Assembly (NCBI GenBank): GCA_963764195.1
Contig: CAVXRG010000003.1
Location: 806,001-870,000 of the forward strand
Length of the DNA stretch: 64,000 nt
Reading direction: 5' to 3'
Origin: JBDSSS01 sp963764195
GTDB taxonomy: Bacteria; Actinomycetota; Actinomycetes; Actinomycetales; Dermatophilaceae
Of the stretch, positions 43,527 through 52,551 are shown one piece after another (position 1 is the first letter of the stretch; every line of letters begins with the position of its first letter). The notes under the pieces were generated by a model, which saw nothing but the letters and a program-made list of their open reading frames with translations, was not told the DNA's origin and made no database searches. The position numbers were made by a program, and so were the translations under genes.

Positions 43527-45334
43527 GCATGCGCAACCAAGCGCCGGTCGAGCACCACGGGATCGCCAGCGGGCAGGACCGCTCGACGTGGCAGATCCTC
43601 AAGCGCGGGGTGGAGCTCTCGCCCGAGCTGCGCAAGGGGATCGGAGTGACCATCGCCCTCGCCGTGCTCTCCACGGTGGGGCGGGTGCTCGTGCCCTTCG
43701 TCGTCCAGCGCATCACCGACGACGGGATCCTCGCGCCCGGCGGCACGGACATGAACGTCGTCGTCGCCTACATCGCGCTCGCGCTCGTCGGGGTCATCGT
43801 CACGGCGCTGTCCGCCTACTTCGTCAACGTCCGGCTCTTCCGCACGTCGGAGAGCGGGTTGTCGACGCTGCGGCTGCGGGCCTTCCGGCACATCCACGAC
43901 CTCGCGATGCTCACGCAGAACACCGAGCGCCGCGGCTCGCTCGTCTCCCGGGTGACCTCGGACGTCGACACGATCTCGATGTTCGTCCAGTTCGGTGGGC
44001 TGATGCTCATGGTCAACATCGCGCAGATCAGCCTCGCGACGGTGCTCATGGTCATCTACAGCCCGATCCTCGCGCTCGTCGTGTGGCTGTGCTTCGTGCC
44101 GCTCTTCCTCATCATCCGGCACTTCCAGGGAGTCGTCGGGCGCGCCTACACGAAGGTGCGCGAGCGGGTCGGCGACATGCTCGGCGCGATCTCCGAGTCC
44201 GTCGTGGGGGCCCAGGCGATCCGCGCGTACGGCGTCGAGGACCGCACGTCGGAGCGGATCGACGCCGCGATCGAGGGCCACCGGTCGGCGGCCATCGGGG
44301 CGCAGGCCCGCTCGGTCATCGCCTTCACCTCGGGCCAGCTCGTGTCGGGGCTGACGACGGCGGTCGTCCTCGTCGTCGGCACGGTGCTCGCCGTCAACGG
44401 GCGGCTCACGCTCGGCGAGCTGCTCGCCTTCCTCTTCCTCGTCAACCTCTTCACGATGCCCGTGCAGCAGGCGACCGAGATCCTCAACGAGATGCAGAAT
44501 GCCGTCGCCGGCTGGCGCCGCGTCATCGGCATCATCGACACCGACGCCGACGTGGCCGACCCGGGGGAGTCGGGGGTGTCGCTGCCGCGGGGGCCGATCA
44601 CGGTGGAGTTCGAGGACATCGGCTTTGCCTACCCCGGCGGGGATCCGGTGCTGCACGAGGTCGCGCTGTCGATCGCGCCCCGCAGCCGCGTCGCGATCGT
44701 CGGCGAGACCGGCTCGGGCAAGTCGACTCTCGCCAAGCTGCTCACCCGCCTGATGGACCCGTCGAGCGGACGGGTGCTCATCGACGGGGTCGACCTGCGG
44801 ACGATCCGCTTCTCCTCGCTGCGGTCGCGGGTCGTGCTCGTGCCGCAGGAGGGCTTCCTCTTCGACGGGACGCTGCTCGACAACATCCGCTTCGGGGCGC
44901 CGCAGGCGACCGAGGACGACGTGCGCCTCACCCTCACCGAGCTCGGTCTCGACGCGTGGGTCTCGACCCTGCCGCTCGGGCTGGCCACCGACGTCGGCCA
45001 GCGAGGCGAGTCGATGTCGGCGGGGGAGCGCCAGCTCGTCGCGCTCGCCCGGGCCTACCTCGCTGACCCGGACCTGCTCGTCCTCGACGAGGCCACCTCG
45101 GCCGTCGACCCGAGCACGGAGGTGCGCCTCCAGCGGGCCCTCGACTCGCTCACCCGCGGCCGCACCTCGATCGCGATCGCGCATCGGCTCTCGACGGCCC
45201 AGGCCGCCGACGAGGTCATCGTCGTGGACGCGGGCCGGATCGTCGAGCGCGGCCACCACACCGAGCTCGTCGCGCAGGGTGGCGTCTACAGCCGGCTGCA
45301 CGAGTCGTGGGTGGCCCAGCAGCAGTCCGCCTGA
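43523..45334 (+). CDS. ABC exporter half-transporter with consensus ATPase motifs
   Basis: 603 aa from ATG 43523. Six-helix membrane domain (IGVTIALAVLSTVGRVLVPFVVQ, VVVAYIALALVGVIVTALSAY) followed by an ATPase domain with IVGETGSGKSTLAK, VLVPQEGFLFDGTLLDNI (Q-loop), a divergent signature MSAGERQLVALARA, consensus Walker B LLVLDEATSAVD and switch His IAHRLSTAQ. The divergent signature faces the degenerate Walker site of the partner, so one hydrolysing and one silent site are predicted. Substrate probably a drug or lipid, unknown. Confidence 0.93.
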   Translation: MSMRNQAPVEHHGIASGQDRSTWQILKRGVELSPELRKGIGVTIALAVLSTVGRVLVPFVVQRITDDGILAPGGTDMNVVVAYIALALVGVIVTALSAYFVNVRLFRTSESGLSTLRLRAFRHIHDLAMLTQNTERRGSLVSRVTSDVDTISMFVQFGGLMLMVNIAQISLATVLMVIYSPILALVVWLCFVPLFLIIRHFQGVVGRAYTKVRERVGDMLGAISESVVGAQAIRAYGVEDRTSERIDAAIEGHRSAAIGAQARSVIAFTSGQLVSGLTTAVVLVVGTVLAVNGRLTLGELLAFLFLVNLFTMPVQQATEILNEMQNAVAGWRRVIGIIDTDADVADPGESGVSLPRGPITVEFEDIGFAYPGGDPVLHEVALSIAPRSRVAIVGETGSGKSTLAKLLTRLMDPSSGRVLIDGVDLRTIRFSSLRSRVVLVPQEGFLFDGTLLDNIRFGAPQATEDDVRLTLTELGLDAWVSTLPLGLATDVGQRGESMSAGERQLVALARAYLADPDLLVLDEATSAVDPSTEVRLQRALDSLTRGRTSIAIAHRLSTAQAADEVIVVDAGRIVERGHHTELVAQGGVYSRLHESWVAQQQSA

Positions 45335-45598
45335 CCGCTTCATGAGGGGCACCAGCGGACTCACGCTGACGAGCCTTTCGACGGTCTCGCCTGACTGCCG
45401 GCCTGCGCGCATGTCACCTTCGCTCCGCCGACGACCCCCGTCACCAGACTCGGGTTGCGCTGCTGCACACCGACACCGTGACGTGGCTGCTGGCTCTGGG
45501 GGCGGCGCTTCTCCGTCGTCCACGGACGTGGCCGGCGGCCTGACGGTGCTGTGACCAGCCTGCCCGAGCCCGCCAACGCCCTGTGACGCTTCGAGGGG

Positions 45599-46312
45599 CT
45601 ATGGGTTCAGTGCTTCGAGCAGTTGCCGGACCGCGGTTTCGACTGCTCCCGGTTGTTCCTCGGCGATCATGTGACCGGCGTCTGGGACGAGGGTGAGCCG
45701 GGCATGGGGGACGCCGTCGGCGATCTCGACGGCGTTCTCGGGGGCGATGAGCCGGTCACCGGTTCCGTGGATGACAGCCGTCGGGCAGCGGATCGCCGCG
45801 AGGTCCGGGCGTGAGTCCGGACGGTCAACGACCGCCGCGAGCTGGGCAGCGAACGCACGAGGACCGATCTCGAGGGCCATCCTTCTCCACGAGTCCGCCA
45901 GGTCCGTGCGTCCGACGTTGCTGGAGTCGACGAGGAGGGGGTAGACGGCTTCGACGAGCTCCGCGAACCGGCCTGCGGCCACCGCGCGTTCCTGCTCGCG
46001 TCGGCTCGCGACCTGCTCTGCGGAGTCCGGACGTGCCGAGGTGCTGATCAAACCCAGTGCCGAGACCCGTTCCGGCGCGAGGCGCATGACTTCGAGAGCG
46101 ATGTAGCCCCCCATGCTGAGGCCGACCATGGCGAACCGATCTGGCGCTGCGGCGAGCAACCGTTCGGCCATCCCAGTCATCGTGCTGTCGCGACGAGTGT
46201 CGGCCACGGTGACTCCGCCGTATGACCACACGGCCGGCAGCAACTGGTCATAGAGGCGGGCCGAGCAGAGCAGGCCCGGGATGAGCACGGTGTGAACGGT
46301 GGTTGTCGACAT
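45599..46312 (-). CDS. Alpha/beta hydrolase
   Basis: 237 aa. HTVLIPGLLCSARLYDQLLPAV is the HGxx-like oxyanion region, VGLSMGGYIALEV contains the Ser nucleophile in G-x-S-x-G, VIHGTGDRLIAPENA gives the acid and VPDAGHMIAEEQP the catalytic His. Complete triad, cytosolic. First gene of the lower-GC segment; preceded by 264 nt without a gene after the ABC exporter. Substrate unknown. Confidence 0.88.
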   Translation of the reverse strand: MSTTTVHTVLIPGLLCSARLYDQLLPAVWSYGGVTVADTRRDSTMTGMAERLLAAAPDRFAMVGLSMGGYIALEVMRLAPERVSALGLISTSARPDSAEQVASRREQERAVAAGRFAELVEAVYPLLVDSSNVGRTDLADSWRRMALEIGPRAFAAQLAAVVDRPDSRPDLAAIRCPTAVIHGTGDRLIAPENAVEIADGVPHARLTLVPDAGHMIAEEQPGAVETAVRQLLEALNP

Positions 46313-46551
46313 CAGCGAATTCTATGAAGCCGCCGGGACATCGCGCCTCCTCACTCCGCCCCTGGCGAACGCCAAGGACCTGGCTGGCCCACGAGCGGTC
46401 GGCTCGGGGCGGAAGGGGACAGCTGCACTCGCGGCGCGAAGGACGCATCTTCTGGAAGGGCGGATCGCGGCAATCGCGTGCGCCTTTGACGCGACATGTA
46501 GCGCCTCGTTCGAAGGTCAGTCGAACCTGTCGGCGATCGCAGTGAGGCGGG

Positions 46552-47088
46552 TCATGTGGGCCTTCCAATCAACGCCCGGAGGCGGTTGCTGAACTGCGGC
46601 AGGAGGCCGATCCGCCCGTCGAGGTGTTCGCGCAGGATGTCGGCGTGCCCCGCGTGCCGTTGCAGGTCGGAGGTTTTGTGGACCAGAGCATCCATGAGGG
46701 TGATCTCAGCGTGGCCCCAGTGCGGGACGCGCCCGACGGCGTTCCACGGGAGCGCATTGATGGTCTCGTCGGCGAACGTCTGGACGCGCCGATACAGGTC
46801 GACTACGTGCTCGCGAGACTCGTCGGCGCGGGCGTACCAGCCAGCCAGTGGGTCGGGGTCGTCCGGCTGGACGAGCTCGTGGGCGTTGGGCCAGTCGCGA
46901 CCGAACACGGAGCCGAAGTAGACGACCTCGGTGTTTGCGGCGTGCTTGACCAGGCCGAGCAGGTTCGTCCCTGTCGGAGTCAGGGGCAACCGCACCTGCC
47001 GTTCCGCAAGGCCGTCCATCTTCCAGACCAGCACGTCACGTGCGCCCTGCAGGTAGTCCCTGAACGCATCCTTTGGTGAGGTCGCCAT
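46552..47088 (-). CDS. DinB-like (DUF664) protein, C-terminus possibly shortened by a frameshift
   Basis: 178 aa. SPKDAFRDYLQGARDVLVWKMDGL, LGLVKHAANTEVVYFGSVFGRD (His) and HWGHAEITLMDALVHKTSDLQRHAGHADILREHLDGRIGL (His pair) match the DinB/DUF664 four-helix metal-binding fold of thiol-dependent enzymes. The end FSNRLRALIGRPT looks unnatural; an overlapping frame reads VDWKAHMTRLTAIADRFD to a stop at 46517, which resembles the family C-terminus. A one-base indel near 46570-46590 would join them. Confidence 0.82.
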   Translation of the reverse strand: MATSPKDAFRDYLQGARDVLVWKMDGLAERQVRLPLTPTGTNLLGLVKHAANTEVVYFGSVFGRDWPNAHELVQPDDPDPLAGWYARADESREHVVDLYRRVQTFADETINALPWNAVGRVPHWGHAEITLMDALVHKTSDLQRHAGHADILREHLDGRIGLLPQFSNRLRALIGRPT

Positions 47089-47230
47089 CCGAGGAGTGTG
47101 CCACCGGCAGTGCGCGCCCGCCCCGTGCCCACGCGCATGATCTGCGGCATGAAGCGTGCGGGCCTCCGCCCCGGATTGCCCGCACTCGCGCCCGGGAGGG
47201 GTCGACGTGTCGGGCGCCGTTCACGTGTTG

Positions 47231-47833
47231 TCAGGAGTGGAGCTGGTGGGCGTCTGGCGACGACGAGCTCAGTGCACTGGTGGCCTGGCTTGCGAGGTAG
47301 GTCTGTACGTTCTCAGCAACCTGCTCGAGCGGTCTCGGTGGCAGGTAGGCGTGGGCGCCCGCGTCGAGCAGTCGGCCTACGGGGCCACCGATGTCCAGGC
47401 CGAGGTCGGGGTCGAGGATCTCGGTGACGATGATCTGCGCCTGGGGGAAAAGCAGGGTCCACCGGTGGGTGAGCTGGGGGCTGTACGGCGAGGTAAGAAC
47501 GACATCGGCGGTGTCCGGGGCGTCGTGGAAGTCGAGGACGACCCAGTCCCGCCCGAAGGACTGGCGCAGAAGGTCACGCGCTTGGCCGCTGAGGCGCATC
47601 GTCGTGGCGAGGACCTTGGGGCCTTCACGGAGGTCACCGGGGCCGTCCGGGTGGGCGGTCGGTGACGCCGGCATGATGTTGCCTTCGAGGACTGCGGGCG
47701 CGTACATGAGTGTCCCGATGGTGGTCCCCTCTTGGCGGAGCAGCACCGACCCGGACGCCAGGAGGCCTTGAAGCCACGCGCGGCGACCTGCGTCGAGTCT
47801 GTCGAGGTCGACGACGGCGGCCGGCGCGGTCAT
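47231..47833 (-). CDS. Protein of unknown function in ArsR-methyltransferase operon
   Basis: 200 aa; I do not recognise the family. The middle (DWVVLDFHDAPDTADVVLTSPYSP and LLFPQAQIIVTEILDPDLGLDIGGPVGRLLDAGAHAYLPP) has alternating hydrophobic strands and an 'LLDAGAHAYLPP' ending like a receiver/Rossmann beta-alpha fold. The first ~45 residues are helix-rich. No signal peptide or membrane segment. Its ATG overlaps the methyltransferase stop, so it belongs to the ArsR-methyltransferase operon. Confidence 0.65.
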   Translation of the reverse strand: MTAPAAVVDLDRLDAGRRAWLQGLLASGSVLLRQEGTTIGTLMYAPAVLEGNIMPASPTAHPDGPGDLREGPKVLATTMRLSGQARDLLRQSFGRDWVVLDFHDAPDTADVVLTSPYSPQLTHRWTLLFPQAQIIVTEILDPDLGLDIGGPVGRLLDAGAHAYLPPRPLEQVAENVQTYLASQATSALSSSSPDAHQLHS

Positions 47834-48570
47834 GGCGACTCGAGGGCGAAGAACAGGAAGCAGATGAAGCGGCGCCCCGTAGGGGGCAGCAGCTCGGTGG
47901 GGGTTTCGGGGACGGCGGCCGGCTCGGTGACGGTGTTGATGACCAGGCCGGCGTCGATAAAGGCGTCGAAGACGTCCTGCAAGGGTCGGTGCCAGTAGGT
48001 GAGCGTGAACGTGGCGCCGTCGTGTTCGTGGTCCTCGGAGTACCGGGTCAGGGCGAAGTAGTCCTGGTCCTGGTAGCAGAACGCGTAGACGAAGGGGTGG
48101 ATGATCGAGATGACCAGATGCCCGCCGGGCTTGAGGACCCGGCGCAGCTCGGCAAGGGCCGGTGCCCAGTCCTGCACGTAGTGCAGGGCGAGCGAGCAGG
48201 TGACGACGTCGAACTCGTCGTCGTCGTACGGCAGCGGTGCGGACAGGTCGGCGACCCGGATGTCGGCGTCGCTGCCGAGGCGGTCCTGGGCGATGAGGAC
48301 CATGGCGGGGCTGAGGTCGAACCCGGCGACGTCGGCGCCGCGCTCGCGTAGCCGGGCCATGAGCGGGCCGTGGCCGCAGCCCGCGTCCAGGATCCGCTTG
48401 CCGGTGACATCGCCGGCAAGGCGGAGCATCTCCGGTCGGGTGTACCAGGCGTTGAACAGGCTCGTGTCGTTGGCGGCGGCGTACGTGGCGGCGAAGTCGT
48501 CGTAGTCGGGGGCGCCATGGGCACCCGAGGCCTCGGGCGTGGCGGGGGTGATGGCCGCGGTGTCGGTCAT
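47830..48570 (-). CDS. Class I SAM-dependent methyltransferase
   Basis: 246 aa from ATG 48570, overlapping the ArsR stop (ATGA). SAM-binding motif I ILDAGCGHGPLMARLRERG (about residue 60), then VAGFDLSPAMVLIAQDRL, EFDVVTCSLALHYVQDW and LKPGGHLVISIIHP, as in UbiE/ubiquinone-type small-molecule methyltransferases. C-terminal region FTLTYWHRPLQDVFDAFIDAGL covers the substrate. Substrate unknown; probably regulated by the upstream ArsR protein. Confidence 0.88.
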   Translation of the reverse strand: MTDTAAITPATPEASGAHGAPDYDDFAATYAAANDTSLFNAWYTRPEMLRLAGDVTGKRILDAGCGHGPLMARLRERGADVAGFDLSPAMVLIAQDRLGSDADIRVADLSAPLPYDDDEFDVVTCSLALHYVQDWAPALAELRRVLKPGGHLVISIIHPFVYAFCYQDQDYFALTRYSEDHEHDGATFTLTYWHRPLQDVFDAFIDAGLVINTVTEPAAVPETPTELLPPTGRRFICFLFFALESP

Positions 48571-49223
48571 GGGTGCTGCTCCCTCTGAGGTGCGTCGTTG
48601 ATGGGGGTGATGTCCTGGACGAGGGCGGCCATGATGACCCCGTAGTAGGGGTGGCGCTCTTGGCCGTCCTCGATGTCGGTCAGGGCGCGGGAGATGTCCG
48701 TCCAGCGGTCGAGGAGCTCGGCCACCTCGCGGCGCATCTGCTGCAGTTCGGTGTCGCTCAGGCGCAGCGCGAAGTCGTCGCTGATGGTGCGGCGCTCGCC
48801 GCTGGGGACCTCCGCCGGATCCGGCGTCTGGTGGACGGCCCGATGCAGGGCGAGGACGTGAGCTTCGGCACCCCGGCGGACCGTGGCCGTCGCAGCCGCC
48901 CCGCCGTCGTGGTGCAGCATCGCGTCGAGGTCGATCTCGAATCCTCGGTCGGAGGTCATGCGCCACCAGCGCTCGCGCCCGTTCTCGGCCCGCTCCGGGT
49001 TCTCCTCGATCAACCCGTGCTTGGCCAGCTGGCGCAGATGGAAGCTCACGGAGTTCGCCGGCTCACCCACCGCGCCGGCAAGATCCACAACGCGAGCCGT
49101 CCCTCGCCGCGACAGCTCCCCGAGCAGTCGCATCCGAAGCGGATGCGTGAACGCGAGAACCGCTTTCGGGTCGGAGATCCGGGTGGGGGACTTACGCGAA
49201 AGGTCATCCGTCACGCCACCCAC
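48567..49223 (-). CDS. ArsR-family transcriptional regulator
   Basis: 218 aa from GTG 49223 (a GTG three codons on is also possible). Winged helix at 15-90: DPKAVLAFTHPLRMRLLGEL, ARVVDLAGAVGEPANSVSFHLRQLAKHGLIEE (recognition helix) and RWWRMTS (wing). A long helical C-terminus (RTISDDFALRLSDTELQQMRREVAELLDRW) likely dimerises. No Cys metal site. First gene of a three-gene operon with overlapping joints. Confidence 0.88.
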   Translation of the reverse strand: MGGVTDDLSRKSPTRISDPKAVLAFTHPLRMRLLGELSRRGTARVVDLAGAVGEPANSVSFHLRQLAKHGLIEENPERAENGRERWWRMTSDRGFEIDLDAMLHHDGGAAATATVRRGAEAHVLALHRAVHQTPDPAEVPSGERRTISDDFALRLSDTELQQMRREVAELLDRWTDISRALTDIEDGQERHPYYGVIMAALVQDITPINDAPQREQHP

Positions 49224-49622
49224 CGTGCCCCGTGGCTAGGAAAAGCGCAAGACGACTTGCGCAATGCTCATTGCGAATCGAGTCAGCCGTTCTTCAGGGT
49301 TTGTGGCTGCTTCCCAGCGGGCCGATGAGCACTACAACCCCGACCCCGGGAGGGAGGCCATTGTGGGCCCCCGGTCGAAGACCAGAAGACTGCACCGCGC
49401 TGCCCACCGGTTCTTCGGCATGCCAGTGAACGCCTGCGCCGCACATGCGGCGGAAGGACCCACCTCGCGAGCGGGCGAATCGCGGCAGACATACGGCAGT
49501 TTGGCCGGGCTGCGTCCGTGCATGGTTGTGCACGCAGGGATTCGGTGGACGGTCTTGCGCGTGACACGGCCTGCCAGGTCCCCAAGGCTGCGCTCCGACC
49601 GGCCCCGTCCCAGCGGCGCCGC
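49224..49622. other. Gene-free stretch
   Basis: About 400 nt between the ArsR-type gene and the end of the PCMT-like gene. It must hold the ArsR operon promoter near 49224-49290. I see no credible coding sequence, RNA or repeat. Confidence 0.5.
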
Positions 49623-50195
49623 TCAGCCGCCGACCAGCGGCACGAACGAGTACGCGCCGTGCTCGGCGACCCGGGTGCCCGCCGCCGTACGCCGGACCTC
49701 GGTCATCACCCCGCGCACCGGCACCACCAGCACGCCGCCGACGCCCAGCTGCTCGACTAGCGCGTCGGGGAGTCCGGTCGCTCCGGCGGAGACCAGCACT
49801 CGGTCAAAGGGCGCTTCGTCGGGGCGGCCCAGCACGTCGGGGTTCGCGGCCTCGATCCGGGCCTGGGCCAGCGGGAGGACCGCCAGATTGCGCCGGCCGA
49901 ACTCCACTAGCTGTGGCACGAGCTCGACACCCACCACCTCGCCCTGCGGGCCGACGAGGTGGGCGAGTAGCGCCGTGGTCCATGCGGAACCGCAGCCGAC
50001 GTCGAGGATCCGTAGGCCCGGCCGCACGTCGAGCAGCGCAAGCATCTGCCGCACCGTCCGCGGCTGACTGTTGGTCTGCTGCCAGCCGATCGGCAGCGGA
50101 CGGTCCTGGTCGGCGTACCGTTGCTGGCCCTCGGGCAAAAACGCCCGTCGTGGGGCGGCCGCGAAGGCGGCGTCCAGGGCCCGCCCGGGCGTCAT
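49623..50195 (-). CDS. Protein-L-isoaspartate O-methyltransferase-like protein
   Basis: 190 aa from ATG 50195; GTG 50201 is an alternative and the longer frame adds Arg-rich residues. DAAFAAAPRRAFLPEGQQRYADQDRPLPIGWQQTNSQP is the PCMT N-terminal signature, ILDVGCGSAWTTALLAHLVG is SAM motif I, VVGVELVPQLVEFGRRNLA motif II. PCMT repairs isoaspartyl residues; short actinobacterial homologues may act on other substrates. Confidence 0.82.
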   Translation of the reverse strand: MTPGRALDAAFAAAPRRAFLPEGQQRYADQDRPLPIGWQQTNSQPRTVRQMLALLDVRPGLRILDVGCGSAWTTALLAHLVGPQGEVVGVELVPQLVEFGRRNLAVLPLAQARIEAANPDVLGRPDEAPFDRVLVSAGATGLPDALVEQLGVGGVLVVPVRGVMTEVRRTAAGTRVAEHGAYSFVPLVGG

Positions 50196-50400
50196 GGTCA
50201 CCGGTCCGCGGAGGCCGGCATCGTGCAGGCGTCCATGCCTCCACCGTACGACGCCTACGTCTCTGCGCCCGCTGGGGCGCGATGTGACAGGCGATCGAGT
50301 CAATCGCCTGTCACGGAAAGCATGGTGAACAACACAGCGAACTCCCTTCCGATGACCCGACCTGACCCGACCAGACTTGGCGCGGCGGTATGGGACACGC

Positions 50401-50421
50401 CCGCTACGCGGCTGTTAGACG
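50401..50421 (+). repeat. Copy of the dispersed CCGCTTCGCGGC-GTTAGAC motif
   Basis: CCGCTACGCGGCTGTTAGACG matches the copy at 58683-58700 with few changes. It lies where the left end of the IS110 element should be. Confidence 0.55.
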
Positions 50422-50429
50422 ATTGTCGG

Positions 50430-50647
50430 CAGGACCGGTGTCCGGCCAGACTCGGTTCTAGGTGCTCGGCGGGCTGCTCTTCTCGCGGCTGCCCACCAGT
50501 GTGATCGGTGTGGCTCTCTTTCGGTTTGCATTCCCGCCGGGTGCCGTGACGAGGCGTGGCTCCAGAGGGGACTGCCCTGCTCGTAACAGCAATGCCCGCC
50601 TCGCGATCCCTGCAGGTCCAACGACGTGACGAGGACGAGGTGGCGAC
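50430..50647 (+). ncRNA. Candidate IS110 bridge RNA region
   Basis: The non-coding segment before the transposase is about the length in which IS110-group elements encode a bridge RNA that pairs with target and donor DNA. Visible pairing: GGAC-CGGT-GTCC (50432-50443) and TGCT-CGTAAC-AGCA within 50579-50592. Strand and extent are inferred from the family; no fold was computed. Confidence 0.35.
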
Positions 50648-51958
50648 ATGGCGACGGTGTTCATTGGGGTCGATCCCCACAAGCTGTCGGTGACGATCGA
50701 GGTCGTCGACGACAGGGAGAGGGTCTTGGCGACGGGCCGGTTCGCCACCGACAAGGCCGGCTATGCGGCGATGCGCAAACAGGTGCGGGCCTGGCCCGAG
50801 CGGGTCTGGGCGGTCGAAGGCAGCAACGGCGCTGGCCGGCCGCTGGCGCAGCGGCTGCTCGCCGACGGTGAGCACGTGCTCGACGTCCCCGCAAAGCTGT
50901 CGGCCCGCGCGAGGTTGCTCGACACTGGCCACAACCGCAAGACCGACGCCCACGACGCGCACGCCGTCGCGGTGGTCGCGGTCCGCACCAAAGGTCTGCG
51001 GGTGCTGTCCTACGACGACGAGCTCGAGGCGCTGCGGATGCTGGCCGACCGCCGTGAGGAGCTGACCCGGCAACGCGTCCAGACCGTCAACCGGTTGCAG
51101 CGGCTGCTGTCCGAGCTGACCCCCGGGAAGGCGAAGAAGGACCTGACACCGTTGCAGGCCAAGGCAATCCTCTCTTCGGTGCGGCCCCGGGACCTGGGCG
51201 GCAAGATCCAGCGACGGCTCGCGGTCGAGCAGCTGACCGAGCTCGTCGCGGTCGACAAGAAGGTCAAAACGCTCACCCAGGAGCTCAAGGCGATGGTGAT
51301 CGCCCGCGGGTCGCACCTGATGGACCTGCGTGGCGTCGGACCGGTCGTGGCCGCGCGGACGTTGGCCGACGTCGGTGACGTGGCCCGGTTCGCCGACCGG
51401 AACCGGTTCGCGTCCTGGACCGGTACGGCACCTTTGGACGCGTCCTCCGGTGAGCAGGACCGGCACCGGCTCTCGCGTGCCGGGAACCGGCGGATGAACC
51501 ACATGATCCACATCGCCGCGATCAGCCAGGTCCGCCTCGACACCCCCGGCCGGGCCTACTATCGGCGCAAGCTCGCCGAGGGCAAGAAGCCCCTCGAGGC
51601 GCTGCGGTGCCTCAAGCGCCGGATCTCCGACGCCTTCTACCGCCAACTCGTCACCGATGCCACAGCCGCCAGAGAAGCCAGCGTGGACGCGGGCCCGGGA
51701 GGGCACTGCGGGGCGTCTCTGACATCCAGCGCGGTCGACCTGCCCCCGCACATCGACACTTCGGATCAGCCACTTCCCGGACCCGCACGCACGACGCTAC
51801 CCGCCGCCCCGCCCACTGCGAACCCCCGCCCGGGCTCGGCTCCCCAGCAGCCGCGCCGACGCGCCGGAGCCGTCAAGGTGCAGCGCCCCACCGGACGAAC
51901 GACCTTGACGGCGACCAGCGCCGGCGCACACTCCAAAGAGCCGATCCCGACCCCTTGA
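50648..51958 (+). CDS. IS110-family transposase
   Basis: 436 aa. N-terminal RuvC-like DEDD domain: D9 in FIGVDPHK, E57 in VEGSNG, D100 and D103 in KTDAHDAHAV. C-terminal transposase domain has MDLRGVGPVVAARTLADVGDVARF and the Ser pair 266-267 in APLDASSGEQDRHRLSRAGN (serine nucleophile region), then RRMNHMIHIAAISQ. The last ~90 residues are Pro/Thr-rich and common in actinobacterial members. The frame is intact, so it may be active. Confidence 0.93.
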   Translation: MATVFIGVDPHKLSVTIEVVDDRERVLATGRFATDKAGYAAMRKQVRAWPERVWAVEGSNGAGRPLAQRLLADGEHVLDVPAKLSARARLLDTGHNRKTDAHDAHAVAVVAVRTKGLRVLSYDDELEALRMLADRREELTRQRVQTVNRLQRLLSELTPGKAKKDLTPLQAKAILSSVRPRDLGGKIQRRLAVEQLTELVAVDKKVKTLTQELKAMVIARGSHLMDLRGVGPVVAARTLADVGDVARFADRNRFASWTGTAPLDASSGEQDRHRLSRAGNRRMNHMIHIAAISQVRLDTPGRAYYRRKLAEGKKPLEALRCLKRRISDAFYRQLVTDATAAREASVDAGPGGHCGASLTSSAVDLPPHIDTSDQPLPGPARTTLPAAPPTANPRPGSAPQQPRRRAGAVKVQRPTGRTTLTATSAGAHSKEPIPTP

Positions 51959-52126
51959 CACAGAGGGGAGCCGAAGTGACGCTGGTCGTAAGCCTGTGAG
52001 TGTCTGCTGTTCCCGCATCAAGTGCGGGGTGCGACCAGTCCACCGTCTTCTGACGCTTGGCTGCCGTTGAGGTCGTCCAAGGTGGGGCATCGGACGTTGT
52101 CGCGGTAGTTGAGCGAGGATGGAGTC

Positions 52127-52546
52127 ATGCCAGAAAAGCCGAACGAGCGCATCGCCCGTCACTTGGTCGCACGGGCGTTGGGTGTGCCGGTCAGTCGGTA
52201 CGAGGACGGCACAAGAGACTCACAAGTCGATGCAATGATCCACGGGGCCAGCGGCATGGAGGCGCTCGAGATCATCGCCGACCACGAGCCTAGCTTCAAC
52301 GCGCAATGGACCGCGCTAGAAAGGCTCAATCATCGGTTGGAAGCACCCGGTCTCAGGCGCGACTGGTCTGTGCAACTTGCGCGCACAGCCAAGGTGAAGG
52401 ACATCGCTAGATACCTACCGGGACTTATGCTTGCCTTACAAGACGAACAAGTTCTGTCCGAGCCTGCGCGCCGTCGCGCGGTTCCCGAGGAGCTGTCGCG
52501 CCTCGGTGTGGGATGCGGGACGTTTTCCGGACCAGTGATTGATTGA
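52127..52546 (+). pseudogene. N-terminal part of an unknown gene cut by the IS3 element
   Basis: About 132 codons of host sequence from ATG 52127 to the IS3 end at ~52524, then a few IS-derived codons to a chance stop. MPEKPNERIARHLVARALGVPVSRYEDGTRDSQVDAMI, MEALEIIADHEPSFNAQWTALERLNHRL and IARYLPGLMLALQDEQV suggest a PD-(D/E)xK-like start (a conserved D...E core), but I cannot name the family. The reading resumes after the IS at 53772-54242, giving an original protein of about 280 aa. Confidence 0.65.
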
Positions 52547-52551
52547 TGTTT

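Larger units (their letters stand above)
50420..52000 (+). mobile_element. IS110-family insertion sequence (ends approximate)
   Basis: One transposase gene preceded by ~230 nt of non-coding sequence and followed by a short non-coding end. IS110 elements usually lack terminal inverted repeats, so exact ends cannot be fixed from sequence alone. The left limit is set by the dispersed repeat at 50401-50421, the right by the distance to the gene at 52127. It stands alone, with no second copy in the window. Confidence 0.6.

Noticed and set aside
45335..45598. tRNA or small gene after the ABC exporter
   Set aside because: No cloverleaf, CCA end or credible frame.
50303..50420. CRISPR-like repeat from ACCCGACC units
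   Set aside because: Only two short imperfect copies without spacers; no cas genes in the window.
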